From: Synechococcus sp. CS-1325 | Lineage (GTDB): Bacteria; Cyanobacteriota; Cyanobacteriia; PCC-6307; Cyanobiaceae | Assembly (NCBI GenBank): GCA_025128135.1 | Contig: JAHLYW010000021.1 | Location: forward strand, 1 to 64,000 | Reading direction: 5' to 3' | DNA: 64,000 nt | Shown: piece after piece, positions 48,813 through 57,560 of the stretch | How positions within the stretch are numbered: position 1 is the stretch's first letter | How the letters are laid out: every line of letters starts with the position of its first letter | Program-made: the position numbers and the translations under genes | The notes under the pieces: model-generated | What the model was told of the DNA's origin: nothing | Database searches by the model: none | Seen by the model: the letters and a program-made list of their open reading frames with translations, nothing else

Positions 48813-49567
48813 CGACGACAACTGCTCCGATTCCCCTGCAGGAGGCCAGCGGTGAGGCTGGCAATCAGCTCACCCTGCGCGGCCTCAACGTCTATTACGG
48901 CGAAAGCCACATCCTCAGAGATGTCGATCTGAGCGTGAAACCAGCCCAGATGGTCTGCCTGATCGGCCTGAACGGCGTCGGCAAAACCACCATGCTCAAA
49001 ACGATCGTGGGGCTGCTGCGGCAGCGCAGTGGCACCGTTGAGATCGGCGATCGGGAACTCTCCACCCTGCCGCCCCACCAGCGGGCCCGAGCCGGGATCG
49101 GCTATGTCCCCCAGGGCCGCGAGATCATCCCCCAGCTCACCGTGCGCGAGAACCTGCTGCTGGGCCTGGAAGCCCTGCCGGGGGGGCTCTCCCGCAACCG
49201 GCACATCGATCCGCTGGTGTTTGAGCTGTTCCCGGTGCTCGAGAAATTCCTGGCCCGCCGCGGCGGCGACCTTAGCGGCGGCCAGCAGCAGCAACTGGCC
49301 ATCGCCAGGGCCCTGCTCGGCAAACCGAAGGTGCTGTTGCTCGATGAGCCCACCGAAGGGATCCAGCCATCGGTGGTGCTCGACATCGAGCGGGCCGTCA
49401 AACGGATCATCGCCACCACCGGCATCAGTGTTCTGCTGGTGGAGCATCATCTCCATTTCGTGCGGCAATCCGATTGGTATTACGCCATGCAGAAAGGTGG
49501 GATCGTGGCCAGCGGTCCCACCAAGGCCCTGAGCAAGGACATGATTCACCGCTTCCTCAGCGTCTGA
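48809..49567 (+). CDS. urtE: Urea ABC transporter ATPase UrtE
   Basis: A 252-residue LivF-like ATPase. Walker A is GLNGVGKTTMLKTIVGLL, and RAGIGYVPQGREIIPQLTV is typical. The signature is LSGGQQQQLAIARALLG and Walker B is LLLDEPTEGIQPSV. VLLVEHHLHFV carries the switch His. It is last of urtABCDE. A CLC-type gene follows 13 bases later. Confidence 0.96.
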   Translation: MTTTTAPIPLQEASGEAGNQLTLRGLNVYYGESHILRDVDLSVKPAQMVCLIGLNGVGKTTMLKTIVGLLRQRSGTVEIGDRELSTLPPHQRARAGIGYVPQGREIIPQLTVRENLLLGLEALPGGLSRNRHIDPLVFELFPVLEKFLARRGGDLSGGQQQQLAIARALLGKPKVLLLDEPTEGIQPSVVLDIERAVKRIIATTGISVLLVEHHLHFVRQSDWYYAMQKGGIVASGPTKALSKDMIHRFLSV

Positions 49568-49580
49568 ACGTCAAGCCGGA

Positions 49581-50894
49581 ATGAGCTGGCTTCTCCTGTT
49601 GAGCCTGCTGCTGCTCGCTCCCCTGCTGGGCCTGGCCGCTCAGCCCTACCAGTGGCTTTCTGAGCTGGGTTTCAAGCTTCAGATGCTCTGGCCGCTCGGC
49701 AGCGGCCAGCCCCTGAGACCCGTGCTGCTCGCCGCTCCGCTGGTCGGCACCTGGGCCCTGGTGGCCCTGGCCAACGGTCCGCTGCGGCGGGGCGCTGGCG
49801 GCGGGGTGACCCCCGTGCTGGCCCTGCAGGAGGCCGGCAGCGTGAACCAGGCAGGCGCCAGCGCGGCGCGGCTCAGCCTCGGCACCCAGCTGATCCGGCT
49901 CCCCCTGCTGGCGCTCACGCACCTGGCCGGCCTGACGGTGGGAATCGAATCCCCCTCGGCGGCCCTGGGGGCCAGCCTGGTGCTGGCCGCCCGAAGGCGG
50001 CTGCCGCCGTTGCAGACCCTGCCGGAGCCTCTGCTGGCGGCAGCGGGCGGCGGAGCGGGGCTTGGGGTGGCCTTCCAGTCGGCCCTGCTGGGGGTGGCCT
50101 ATGCCGCCGAGGAGCTCAGCGGCCGCCTCTCATTCCCCCTGGTGAGCAGTTGCCTGATTCTGGGCAGCATCGGGACCTTGTTCGCTTCAGGCCTCGGCGC
50201 CCCGGCGATGGATCTGCTGCCGATCCGCGCTGGCGTACCCCCGGCGGCGCTCTGGCCTGGTCTGGCCGCACTCGGCCTGGTCGGCGGCCTGCTGGGGGGG
50301 CTGTTCGTGCGCCTGCTGGGCTGGGGATCCCACTGGGTGGGGATCGGGATGCAGCGGCATCGTCTGCCGGTGACAGTGGCTCTGGGCCTGGCGATCACCT
50401 GCCTGGCCAGCCTCAGCGGGGGCTGGAGCCTCAACGACGGCCAGCTGCTGATGGTGCATCAGGTGCAGGACAGCACGACCCCGGTGCCGCTCTGGGTGCT
50501 CCTGCCCCGGGGTCTGGCCGCCCTGCTCAGCCTGAGCATCGGTGCTCCCGGTGGCCTCATCCACGACACCATGTCGCTCGGTGCGCTGCTCGCCTCGCCC
50601 TGGCTTGAGGGCCTTGGCGGGGTGGATCGATCGACACTTGTGCTCAGCGGAGCGGTGGCCCTGTTCAGCGGCGCCTGCCGCACCCCGCTGTTCTGCAGCC
50701 TGTTTGTGGTGCGGATCAGCGGTGATGCCTCCCTGTTGCCAGTGCTGCTGCTGCTGGCGGCTGTTGCGGCTGTGGTCGGCAGCTGGATGACCCCAGCCAC
50801 CTGGAACGAGCTGCAGCTCAGCCGCTTCCGAGCAACGATCGCCAGAAGCGCTCCGGATCCGGCCCCACCGGCAGGGACCGCCCCGCCAGGCTGA
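49581..50894 (+). CDS. CLC-type membrane protein, divergent
   Basis: A 437-residue multi-span protein whose layout matches CLC. The equivalent of the GxExP motif reads VGIESPSAALGASLVLAA (Glu kept). The second signature is GAPGGLIHDTMSLGALLASP, and ALFSGACRTPLFCSLFVV follows. It shares little beyond these motifs with the other CLC protein at 34961-36280. Chloride or another anion is the expected ion. It lies 13 bases after urtE, so it may be read with the urea transporter operon; a link to urea uptake is only positional. Its end overlaps the convergent pabC by 77 bases. Confidence 0.82.
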   Translation: MSWLLLLSLLLLAPLLGLAAQPYQWLSELGFKLQMLWPLGSGQPLRPVLLAAPLVGTWALVALANGPLRRGAGGGVTPVLALQEAGSVNQAGASAARLSLGTQLIRLPLLALTHLAGLTVGIESPSAALGASLVLAARRRLPPLQTLPEPLLAAAGGGAGLGVAFQSALLGVAYAAEELSGRLSFPLVSSCLILGSIGTLFASGLGAPAMDLLPIRAGVPPAALWPGLAALGLVGGLLGGLFVRLLGWGSHWVGIGMQRHRLPVTVALGLAITCLASLSGGWSLNDGQLLMVHQVQDSTTPVPLWVLLPRGLAALLSLSIGAPGGLIHDTMSLGALLASPWLEGLGGVDRSTLVLSGAVALFSGACRTPLFCSLFVVRISGDASLLPVLLLLAAVAAVVGSWMTPATWNELQLSRFRATIARSAPDPAPPAGTAPPG

Positions 50895-51681
50895 GCACCG
50901 GCCGGCAGCCGAGGCTGTTGATCAACAGAGCCGCACCAAGCTGGTCCGGCTGAAGTGGGGCCTCCACGGCCAGGCCGAGCTCCAGGGCCCGGCCGCGCAT
51001 CACCCCCGGCAGGCAGCCCGTGCTCAGGGGCGGCGTCAGCCAGGTTCCCGTTCCAGCCCGCAGCACGAGCAGGTTGGTGCTGGTGCCGCAACAGAGGCCA
51101 CCGGCGGTGCTGAGCAGCAGGGCATCGTCGGCGCCGGCGGCGCGGGCCTCCCGGCGCGCCTGAACCATCGGCCCGTAGGCGAAGCTCTTGCAGCGGCTGA
51201 GCAGGCTGGCGGCATTGCGTTGTTCGCTGGCACTCACGATCAGACGAACCGGCTCGAAGCAGGGCTCGGCGGCGCTGAGCTGCAACCAGAACCGGGGCCG
51301 TGGTGACGCTTCATCCGGCCCGGGCAGATCCAGGCCGCGGCCAGCGCCGATACCCCGGCTCCAGTTGAGCCGCAGGGCACCGGTGCTGATGGCGCTGCGC
51401 CGCAGGGCCTCGGCCAGCAGGGGCTCCAGCCTGGCCCGATCGGGTGGCCGCTCCATCCCCAGCAGTGCCGCACTGGCCTTCCACCGCTCCAGATGCTCCG
51501 GGAGCAGCTGCGGCTGGCCCGCTTCCACCAGCACCGTTTCAAACAGGCCATCGGCAAGCAGCAGGCCGCGATCGGCCAGGGGCAGCCCCAGCTGCACAGG
51601 CGAGCCCCACTGGCCCGGCGCAGCTGCCGCTTCAGCAGCGTCGGCCTCGGCGGGGCTGGCGATCCAGGCGATCGGCTTCAT
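50818..51681 (-). CDS. pabC: Class IV aminotransferase, probable aminodeoxychorismate lyase
   Basis: A 287-residue pyridoxal-phosphate enzyme. LADRGLLLADGLFETVLV opens the class IV fold. The catalytic Lys is in RCKSFAYGPMVQAR, and ADDALLLSTAGGLCCGTSTN holds the cofactor phosphate site. SLGCRPVLSLAG is near the end. PabC releases pyruvate to give p-aminobenzoate for folate. The assignment over branched-chain or D-amino-acid transaminases rests on the adjacent pabB, whose stop overlaps this start (ATGA). Confidence 0.85.
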   Translation of the reverse strand: MKPIAWIASPAEADAAEAAAAPGQWGSPVQLGLPLADRGLLLADGLFETVLVEAGQPQLLPEHLERWKASAALLGMERPPDRARLEPLLAEALRRSAISTGALRLNWSRGIGAGRGLDLPGPDEASPRPRFWLQLSAAEPCFEPVRLIVSASEQRNAASLLSRCKSFAYGPMVQARREARAAGADDALLLSTAGGLCCGTSTNLLVLRAGTGTWLTPPLSTGCLPGVMRGRALELGLAVEAPLQPDQLGAALLINSLGCRPVLSLAGRSLPVGPDPERFWRSLLGSG

Positions 51682-53003
51682 GCCAGGGCCTCCAGCAGAG
51701 GCCGGAGTTTCCAGCCCAGCTCCTCGGCCTCGCCGGCCGGATCGGAGTCGGCGACGATTCCGCAGCCGGCGTGAGCCCGCAGCCGGCGGCCCTGGAGCAT
51801 CACGCTGCGGATCAGGATATTGCTGTCGAAACTGCCATCGGACCCAAAGCGGAACAGGGAGCCGCAGTAGGGCCCGCGCGCCACCGGCTCCAGCTCGCCC
51901 AGGCGCTGGCAGGCGCGGATCTTGGGGGCGCCGCTGATCGATCCACCCGGCCAGCAGGCCCTCAGCAGGTCCACCACGGTGCAATCCCCCCGCAACTGCC
52001 CTTCCACCACCGAAGTGAGGTGATGAACCTGTCGGTAGCTCTCCAGCCCCACCAGCTGGGGCACCCGGATCGAGCCCGGCACGCAGACCCGGCCCAGGTC
52101 GTTGCGGAGCAGATCGACGATCATCACATTCTCAGCCCGGTCCTTGGGGCTGGTGATCAGCTCGACAGCGGCGGCGGCATCGGCGGCGACGGCGGCGTGG
52201 CGGGGGCGGGTGCCCTTGATCGGCCGGGTCTGCACGCGTCCATCGGCGCTCACCCGCAGGAAGCGCTCCGGCGAGGCAGAGAGCACCGCGGCGTCCCCAG
52301 CCACCACCAGGCCGGCGAAGGGGGCGGGGCAGTGCTGACGGAGACGGCGATAGAGCGCCAGTGGATCAGGAGGCTGCGCCAGCAGCAGCTCACAGCAGGC
52401 TGTGAGGTTGGCCTGGAACAGGTCGCCGGCGGCGATGCGCTCCAGCAGCTGCTCCACCTGGGCGGCGAAGGCGGTAGCGGTGGTGTGCCAATGCCAGCGG
52501 GCGGGATCGATCGGGATCGACGGGCCATCAAGGCTGGAGGACAATCCCAACGGCAAGGACTCGATCACGGAGGCCATTGCGCTGAGCAGCGCCTGATCGC
52601 TTCCCTCCAGCCAGACGTGCCGTTCCTGGAAATCGAACCGAAGCAGAGGGTCGTAGCGGGCAGCCCAGAGCGTGGCCATCGACGACGAACGCCAGTGGGA
52701 CCCCTTCTCCACCCAGGCCCCGGCTCCATACGCCAACCATCCCAACCAGGAGCCTCCATCCCTCTGCATCCCCTCCAGGGCCGCAAACGGATCCGCGGAA
52801 CCCGCTTCACCGGGCAAGCCTCTGCAGACCTGCACCTCCAGAGGCGCCAGGCCCAGGCTCCCCCAGCGGCCGAGGGCGGTGCCATCTCCATCCAGCCAGG
52901 CAAGACCATCGCGGCCCAGCCGCTCAACGAGCCGCTCCACCAGGAACCATGGGTCCCTCCAGGGCAAAGCCATGGTCAACGGGCGCTCCGCGGACCGGCT
53001 CAT
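51678..53003 (-). CDS. pabB: Aminodeoxychorismate synthase component I
   Basis: PabB (441 residues) turns chorismate plus ammonia into aminodeoxychorismate for folate. The chorismate-binding core has [51 protein letters not shown], and [25 protein letters not shown], with Lys where anthranilate synthase has Ala, is the feature that marks PabB. ATG at 53003 overlaps the queC stop (ATGA); an ATG at 52973 is an alternative. No PabA glutaminase gene is nearby. Confidence 0.9.
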   Translation of the reverse strand: MSRSAERPLTMALPWRDPWFLVERLVERLGRDGLAWLDGDGTALGRWGSLGLAPLEVQVCRGLPGEAGSADPFAALEGMQRDGGSWLGWLAYGAGAWVEKGSHWRSSSMATLWAARYDPLLRFDFQERHVWLEGSDQALLSAMASVIESLPLGLSSSLDGPSIPIDPARWHWHTTATAFAAQVEQLLERIAAGDLFQANLTACCELLLAQPPDPLALYRRLRQHCPAPFAGLVVAGDAAVLSASPERFLRVSADGRVQTRPIKGTRPRHAAVAADAAAAVELITSPKDRAENVMIVDLLRNDLGRVCVPGSIRVPQLVGLESYRQVHHLTSVVEGQLRGDCTVVDLLRACWPGGSISGAPKIRACQRLGELEPVARGPYCGSLFRFGSDGSFDSNILIRSVMLQGRRLRAHAGCGIVADSDPAGEAEELGWKLRPLLEALA

Positions 53004-53695
53004 GCAGAGCCTGATGGGGCCTCCAGCCGCCCCCAGGCACTGGCCAGATCCGGGCGGCCGGCCTCCCGCAGGGCCGCGTCGCGGATGCGGCAGCTGTCGC
53101 AGCGGCCACAGGGCTGCTCGCCGCCGGCGTAGCAGCTCCAGGTGGCCTCGATCGGCACCCCGAGCCGCAGGGCCTCCTGCACGATCCTGGTTTTGCTCCA
53201 CTCCACCAGAGGGGCCCAGAGCCGGGCGCCATTGCCTTCGCGGCCGCTTCTGCTGGCCAGGTCGGCCAACTGCTGATAAGCGGCGAGGTAATCGGGCCGG
53301 CAGTCGGGGTAACCGGAATAGTCGATCGCGTTCACCCCGAGCACCAGCCGGGAGGCACCGCGGGCCTCAGCAAGGCTCAGGCCCAGGGCGATGAACACGG
53401 TGTTGCGGCACGGAACGTAGGTGGGCGGGATCACCCCTTCCTCCACGCCGGTGGTGGGCACCGGGGTGGAGGCATCGGTCAGGGCCGAGCCACCCCAGAC
53501 AGCCAGGTTCACTTCAATCGTGTGGTGCTCCACCAGAGCCAGGTCCGAGGCCAGGGCGGCAGCGGCCTCCAGCTCCCGGCGATGCCGCTGGCCGTAGTCG
53601 AAGGACAGTCCGATCACCCGGTGGCCTGCCTCGATGGCCAGGGCAGCGGCGGTGGCCGAATCCAGGCCGCCGGAAAGCAGGGCGATGGCGATCAA
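53000..53695 (-). CDS. queC: 7-cyano-7-deazaguanine synthase
   Basis: QueC (231 residues) converts carboxydeazaguanine to preQ0 on the queuosine path. The ATP pyrophosphatase loop is [30 protein letters not shown] and [18 protein letters not shown] follow. The zinc site is [15 protein letters not shown]. It heads a three-gene operon with pabB and pabC; both the deazaguanine and folate paths draw on GTP and pterin chemistry. Confidence 0.95.
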   Translation of the reverse strand: MIAIALLSGGLDSATAAALAIEAGHRVIGLSFDYGQRHRRELEAAAALASDLALVEHHTIEVNLAVWGGSALTDASTPVPTTGVEEGVIPPTYVPCRNTVFIALGLSLAEARGASRLVLGVNAIDYSGYPDCRPDYLAAYQQLADLASRSGREGNGARLWAPLVEWSKTRIVQEALRLGVPIEATWSCYAGGEQPCGRCDSCRIRDAALREAGRPDLASAWGRLEAPSGSA

Positions 53696-53768
53696 AGGAG
53701 CAAGGCAGAGCCTGGGGCCATTCTGGTGCCTGTCGGGTCATGATCGTTCCGACCCTGCGGAGTGGCGG

Positions 53769-54299
53769 ATGGCCTGGCGTTGGCTGCTGATGGTTACCGC
53801 GTTCAGCGGAGCGCTCGGTGGAGCGCTCGGTTTACCAGCACCTGCAGGGGCGATCCCCCGGCTCGATCTCAGGCCCTATCCAGCGGCCGGCAGTGGAGAA
53901 CAGCGCTGGGTGATTCAGTTGCCCGGTGTGCTGCCGCCAGCGGCGGACCCCGCCTTGTCAGCCAATCCGGCCGACTGGCGGGTGGAGCTGATCGTCGGCC
54001 AGGAGCGCCGGGTGGACTGCAACCGCCATCGCCTCGGCGGCCAGCTCAGCAGCGAACCCGTCAAGGGCTGGGGCTACACGGTGTTTCGCCTGGTGTCGCC
54101 GGGGCCGATGATTTCCACTCGCATGGCCTGCCCCCCCGGCGAACCGCTCCGCTCCAGCTTCGTCAAGGTCGGCAGCAAACCCTTCGTTCTGCCTTACAAC
54201 GCCAGCCTGCCGATCGTGGTGTACACCCCGAAAGACATGGAGGTGCGCTGGCGGTTGTGGAAGGCGGAAACCCGCCAGCAACGGGCCGAGCCTCTCTGA
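53769..54299 (+). CDS. eco: Ecotin-type serine protease inhibitor
   Basis: A 176-residue secreted protein. A Sec-type signal peptide (WRWLLMVTAFSGALGGALGL, then PAPAGA) is followed by ecotin landmarks. These are LRPYPAAGSGEQRWVIQLP, WRVELIVGQERRVDCNRHRL, GWGYTVFRLVSPGPMISTRM, ACPPGE and YNASLPIVVYTPKDMEVRWR. Two cysteines (VDCN and MACP) match the ecotin disulfide. The reactive-site Met in STRMACP fits broad-range inhibition of trypsin-like proteases. It would act in the periplasm against foreign or own proteases. ATG at 53769 precedes the signal. Confidence 0.92.
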   Translation: MAWRWLLMVTAFSGALGGALGLPAPAGAIPRLDLRPYPAAGSGEQRWVIQLPGVLPPAADPALSANPADWRVELIVGQERRVDCNRHRLGGQLSSEPVKGWGYTVFRLVSPGPMISTRMACPPGEPLRSSFVKVGSKPFVLPYNASLPIVVYTPKDMEVRWRLWKAETRQQRAEPL

Positions 54300-54314
54300 G
54301 CCAGGAGGCTCAGC

Positions 54315-56414
54315 TCACTCCCGTGGTGATGTCGGCGGCGGCGGCGGAGCCTGGGGAGCCGCCGGCGCCGGTGGCGACGCAGGGGTCTGTGGCTGCTCTT
54401 CCCGTGGGGCAGGCGAACTGGCCGGCGGCGTTGCCGGCACCTCGACCGGTTCACCCGGCACCACCTCCACCGGCGCGGCCGGTGGCTCCGGCGGAGGAGC
54501 ATCCGCCCGCAACGACAGGGTGATCATCGCCGGTGCCACCCCTTCGTTGTTGACCAGAAGCTGCACCTGGGAGCTTTCCAGCTTGCCGAGGGTCACCACC
54601 CGCAACGGACCCCTCGGCTCCAGCAGCGCCCCGCTGGAGTCGTAGAGGCTCATCTGCATCAGCGGCGAGCCGTTCACCCCCAGCGCCAGCCGATACCCCG
54701 GCGGCACCCGGATCGGGAAAAGGCGAGCGCCACCGGCCTCGATCTGGGCCGAAACGACCCTGGCCACGCCAGGTGCCGCCTCGATCGATTCGATCCGCAG
54801 GCTCTGGAGGGTCTGTTCGGCGGCGGCATACCAGAGCTGGCGCAGGGGTTCGGGTGGAATGGTCTGGCCGGAGCGGCCCGGCAGCAGGTTCTGAGCACTG
54901 CCCGACACCAGCTGACGCAGAACGGCCGGGCTCAGACCCTGAGCGGCCAGACGCCGTTGCTGGGCCTCCCAGTCGGCGGAGTTGAAATCACCGAGCTTGC
55001 TGCGCAACTGCAGCGGCAGAGATTCCACCCGCACCAGCCACTCCTCGGCCAGCTCGTTCCAGACCTTGCGGAAGGGGGCGTCCTCAAGCGAGTCAGCCGG
55101 CAGGCGACCACGGCGCTCGGGGAACTGGGCCAGCAGGCTGGCATCCACCAGCTTCAGAAACCAGCCACGGTTCACCTGCAGCGCCCGCAACCGGTTGAGC
55201 AGCTGCTGCCGTTGGTCGACCTCCGCCGGCGGCAGGCTGGCGGGAACCTCCAGCAATGGTTCCGATCCGGCGCTCGGCGGGGTGCGGCCGCGGCCCAGCA
55301 ACCACCAGCCCAGGGTGATTCCCACAACGGCGGACAACACCAGCGCCACCACCACCGGCCACAGGCGTCCCTCCACGGCGTCCTCCTTGTCCTGCTGACG
55401 GCTGCGTGGCGATGGCCGGGGGGGTTGGATCGGTGGCGGCGCCAACGGCCTTGGCTGCGGTGCCGGCAGGACCGGCTCTGCCAGGGGCACGTCCAGGACC
55501 TGGGGCTGGATGTCCTCCTGCTGGACAGGTGCCGGAGGCGGATCGGTGGGCGGGGGCTCCGCGGCCGCGGGCACCAGCACCACGGTGCGATCGGCGCGGG
55601 GCACCGGTCCGGTGCTCTCCGGCATCGGCAGTTGCTGAAAGGCGGCAAGGGCCTGGGCCGCCGATCCGAACCGCCTGGAGGGATCGGAGCTAAGCAGGCG
55701 TTCAAGGGCGGCGCGGAAGGGCGGATCGAGAACCAGACCCGCCGGCCAGCGCCAGGACAGGCTGGCCGGATCCAGCAGCTGGGCGGGCTCTTCGCCACTG
55801 AGCATCACCAGGGCCACCACACCGAGGCTGTAGAGGTCCATCCAGGGCTGGGCCGCCTCGCCGCGACCCAGCTCCGGTGGGCCGTAGCCCGGTGTCGCGC
55901 CGGCCGGGGCGGTGGCCTGGCTGCGGGTCAGGCCAAAATCCAGCAACACCGGCAGGCCGTCCCGGTCGCGGCGCAACAGGTTGGCGGGGCTCAGATCGCC
56001 GTGGACCAGGCCCTGGCCATGCAGCACCGCCAGGGCAGGCAACAGCTGACGAAGCAGCAGCAGCACCTCACCGGCACCGAACACCAGCTGGCGCTCACGG
56101 CGGGAGACGATCAGGTCGTGGAAGCTGCGACCGCCCTGCCACTCACGCACGAACCAGAGATCACCGGCACGGCTGATCACCTCGCCGAAGCGCGGCAGCT
56201 GGGGATGGAGCACCCCCTGGAGCCGGGGCCAGAGAGCCTGCAGGGCGGCCTGGTCCTGATCCGGCCCCAGTTGTCGCAGAACCATCGGAGCGTCTGCCGC
56301 CAACTGATCGCTGGCCCGCCAGAGGGTGCCCTGGCCGCCCTGGCTCAGCTTCGCCTCGAGGCGATACCGATCGGCGATCAGCACGCCGGCAGCTGCGGCA
56401 GGCATGGGATCCAT
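54315..56414 (-). CDS. Membrane-anchored Ser/Thr kinase-like protein with C-terminal extracellular region
   Basis: A 699-residue protein. The kinase domain (1 to about 270) has the glycine loop LSQGGQGTLW, VHGDLSPANLL (Asp140) and LDFGL (Asp159). At the position of the ATP-binding Lys the sequence is MVLRQLG, with Arg47. A proline-rich linker, one membrane helix (about residues 348-372) and an outside domain (about 400-640, with GRLPADSL, WEAQQRRLAAQGLSPAVLRQ and LFPIRVPPGYRLALGVNG) follow. The tail is proline/alanine-rich. Activity may be weak or lost. ATG at 56414 shares a base with the cysteine synthase stop. Confidence 0.85.
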   Translation of the reverse strand: MDPMPAAAAGVLIADRYRLEAKLSQGGQGTLWRASDQLAADAPMVLRQLGPDQDQAALQALWPRLQGVLHPQLPRFGEVISRAGDLWFVREWQGGRSFHDLIVSRRERQLVFGAGEVLLLLRQLLPALAVLHGQGLVHGDLSPANLLRRDRDGLPVLLDFGLTRSQATAPAGATPGYGPPELGRGEAAQPWMDLYSLGVVALVMLSGEEPAQLLDPASLSWRWPAGLVLDPPFRAALERLLSSDPSRRFGSAAQALAAFQQLPMPESTGPVPRADRTVVLVPAAAEPPPTDPPPAPVQQEDIQPQVLDVPLAEPVLPAPQPRPLAPPPIQPPRPSPRSRQQDKEDAVEGRLWPVVVALVLSAVVGITLGWWLLGRGRTPPSAGSEPLLEVPASLPPAEVDQRQQLLNRLRALQVNRGWFLKLVDASLLAQFPERRGRLPADSLEDAPFRKVWNELAEEWLVRVESLPLQLRSKLGDFNSADWEAQQRRLAAQGLSPAVLRQLVSGSAQNLLPGRSGQTIPPEPLRQLWYAAAEQTLQSLRIESIEAAPGVARVVSAQIEAGGARLFPIRVPPGYRLALGVNGSPLMQMSLYDSSGALLEPRGPLRVVTLGKLESSQVQLLVNNEGVAPAMITLSLRADAPPPEPPAAPVEVVPGEPVEVPATPPASSPAPREEQPQTPASPPAPAAPQAPPPPPTSPRE

Positions 56415-57460
56415 CAGGCCCCGCGTCGGGGCTGGCGGAGCCCCTTGGCCGCCAGCCAATCGGTTGCGTAGAGGCGGGAGCGGTAGCGGTCGCCGCTGTC
56501 GCAGAGAACCGTCACGATCGTGTGGCCAGGGCCAAGCCGCCGGGCGGTTTCGACCGCCGCCGCCACATTGATGCCCACCGAGCCGCCCAGGAACAGGCCT
56601 TCGTGCCAGAGCAGGTCGTAGATCGTGTCGAGGGCGGTCTGGTCATCGATTCGAACGGCGTCATCGACCGGCGCCCCAGCCAGATTGGCGGTGACGCGAC
56701 TGTTGCCGATCCCCTCGGTGATCGAACATCCCTCCGCCTGCAGCGCACCGGTGGTGGCCCAGCTGTGCAGGGCGCTGCCGTGGGGATCGGCCAGCACACA
56801 GCGCACCGCAGCCGAGCGCTCCTTCAGGAACAGGGCCACACCGGCATAGGTGCCGCCGGTGCCCGTGGCCGACACCCAGGCGTCGATGCGGCCGCCGGTC
56901 TGCTCCCAGATCTCCGGGCCGGTGCTGGCGTAGTGGGCGCGGCGGTTGGCCAGGTTGTCGAACTGATTGGCCCAGATGGCCCCAGGGGTTTCCGCGGCGA
57001 TCCGGCCCGAAAGCTTCACGTAGTTGCTGGGATCGCGGTAAGGCACCGCCGGCACCGTGCGTACGTCGGCCCCCAGGCTGCGCAACAACTCGATCTTCTC
57101 CGCCGACTGGGTGTCGGGGATGACGATCAGGCTGCGGTAGCCGCGGGCATTGCAGAGGTGGGTGAGGCCGATGCCGGTGTTGCCGGCCGTTCCCTCCACC
57201 ACAGTCCCGCCCGGCTGCAGTGCTCCGGACTCCTCAGCCTCCAACAGGATCCCCAGGGCAGCCCGGTCCTTGACGGAGCCGCCCGGGTTCATGAACTCGG
57301 CCTTGCCGAGGATTTCGCAGCCGGTGCGCTCGCTGAGCCGATCAAGCCGGATCAGCGGCGTGTTCCCGACCGCCCCCACGAAGCCCCGACAGATCGTGCT
57401 GCTGCGATCCAGCAACGGGCTGACCGCCGTGTTGCTGACCGCTGGCTGGCTGCTGCCCAT
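56414..57460 (-). CDS. cysK: Cysteine synthase (O-acetylserine sulfhydrylase family)
   Basis: A 348-residue pyridoxal-phosphate enzyme that makes cysteine from O-acetylserine and sulfide. GNTPLIRLDRLSERTGCEIL, the cofactor site NPGGSVKDRAALG, the substrate loop EGTAGNTGIGLTHLC and the phosphate site SATGTGGTYAGV are all present. The start is taken at ATG 57460 (MGSSQPAV); longer frames upstream show no similarity. It is divergent from egtB by 100 bases, so cysteine supply for ergothioneine may be a shared theme. It is coupled to the kinase gene downstream. The cysK versus cysM choice is not certain. Confidence 0.88.
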   Translation of the reverse strand: MGSSQPAVSNTAVSPLLDRSSTICRGFVGAVGNTPLIRLDRLSERTGCEILGKAEFMNPGGSVKDRAALGILLEAEESGALQPGGTVVEGTAGNTGIGLTHLCNARGYRSLIVIPDTQSAEKIELLRSLGADVRTVPAVPYRDPSNYVKLSGRIAAETPGAIWANQFDNLANRRAHYASTGPEIWEQTGGRIDAWVSATGTGGTYAGVALFLKERSAAVRCVLADPHGSALHSWATTGALQAEGCSITEGIGNSRVTANLAGAPVDDAVRIDDQTALDTIYDLLWHEGLFLGGSVGINVAAAVETARRLGPGHTIVTVLCDSGDRYRSRLYATDWLAAKGLRQPRRGA

Positions 57461-57560
57461 CTCGCGGCCCTGAATCAAGTGAACGGACTGCGGCTGATCG
57501 TAGGGGCGGCGAGCCGGGACGCCTGAGACCCCTACGATCAGATCCAGCGAACCTCTGGCC

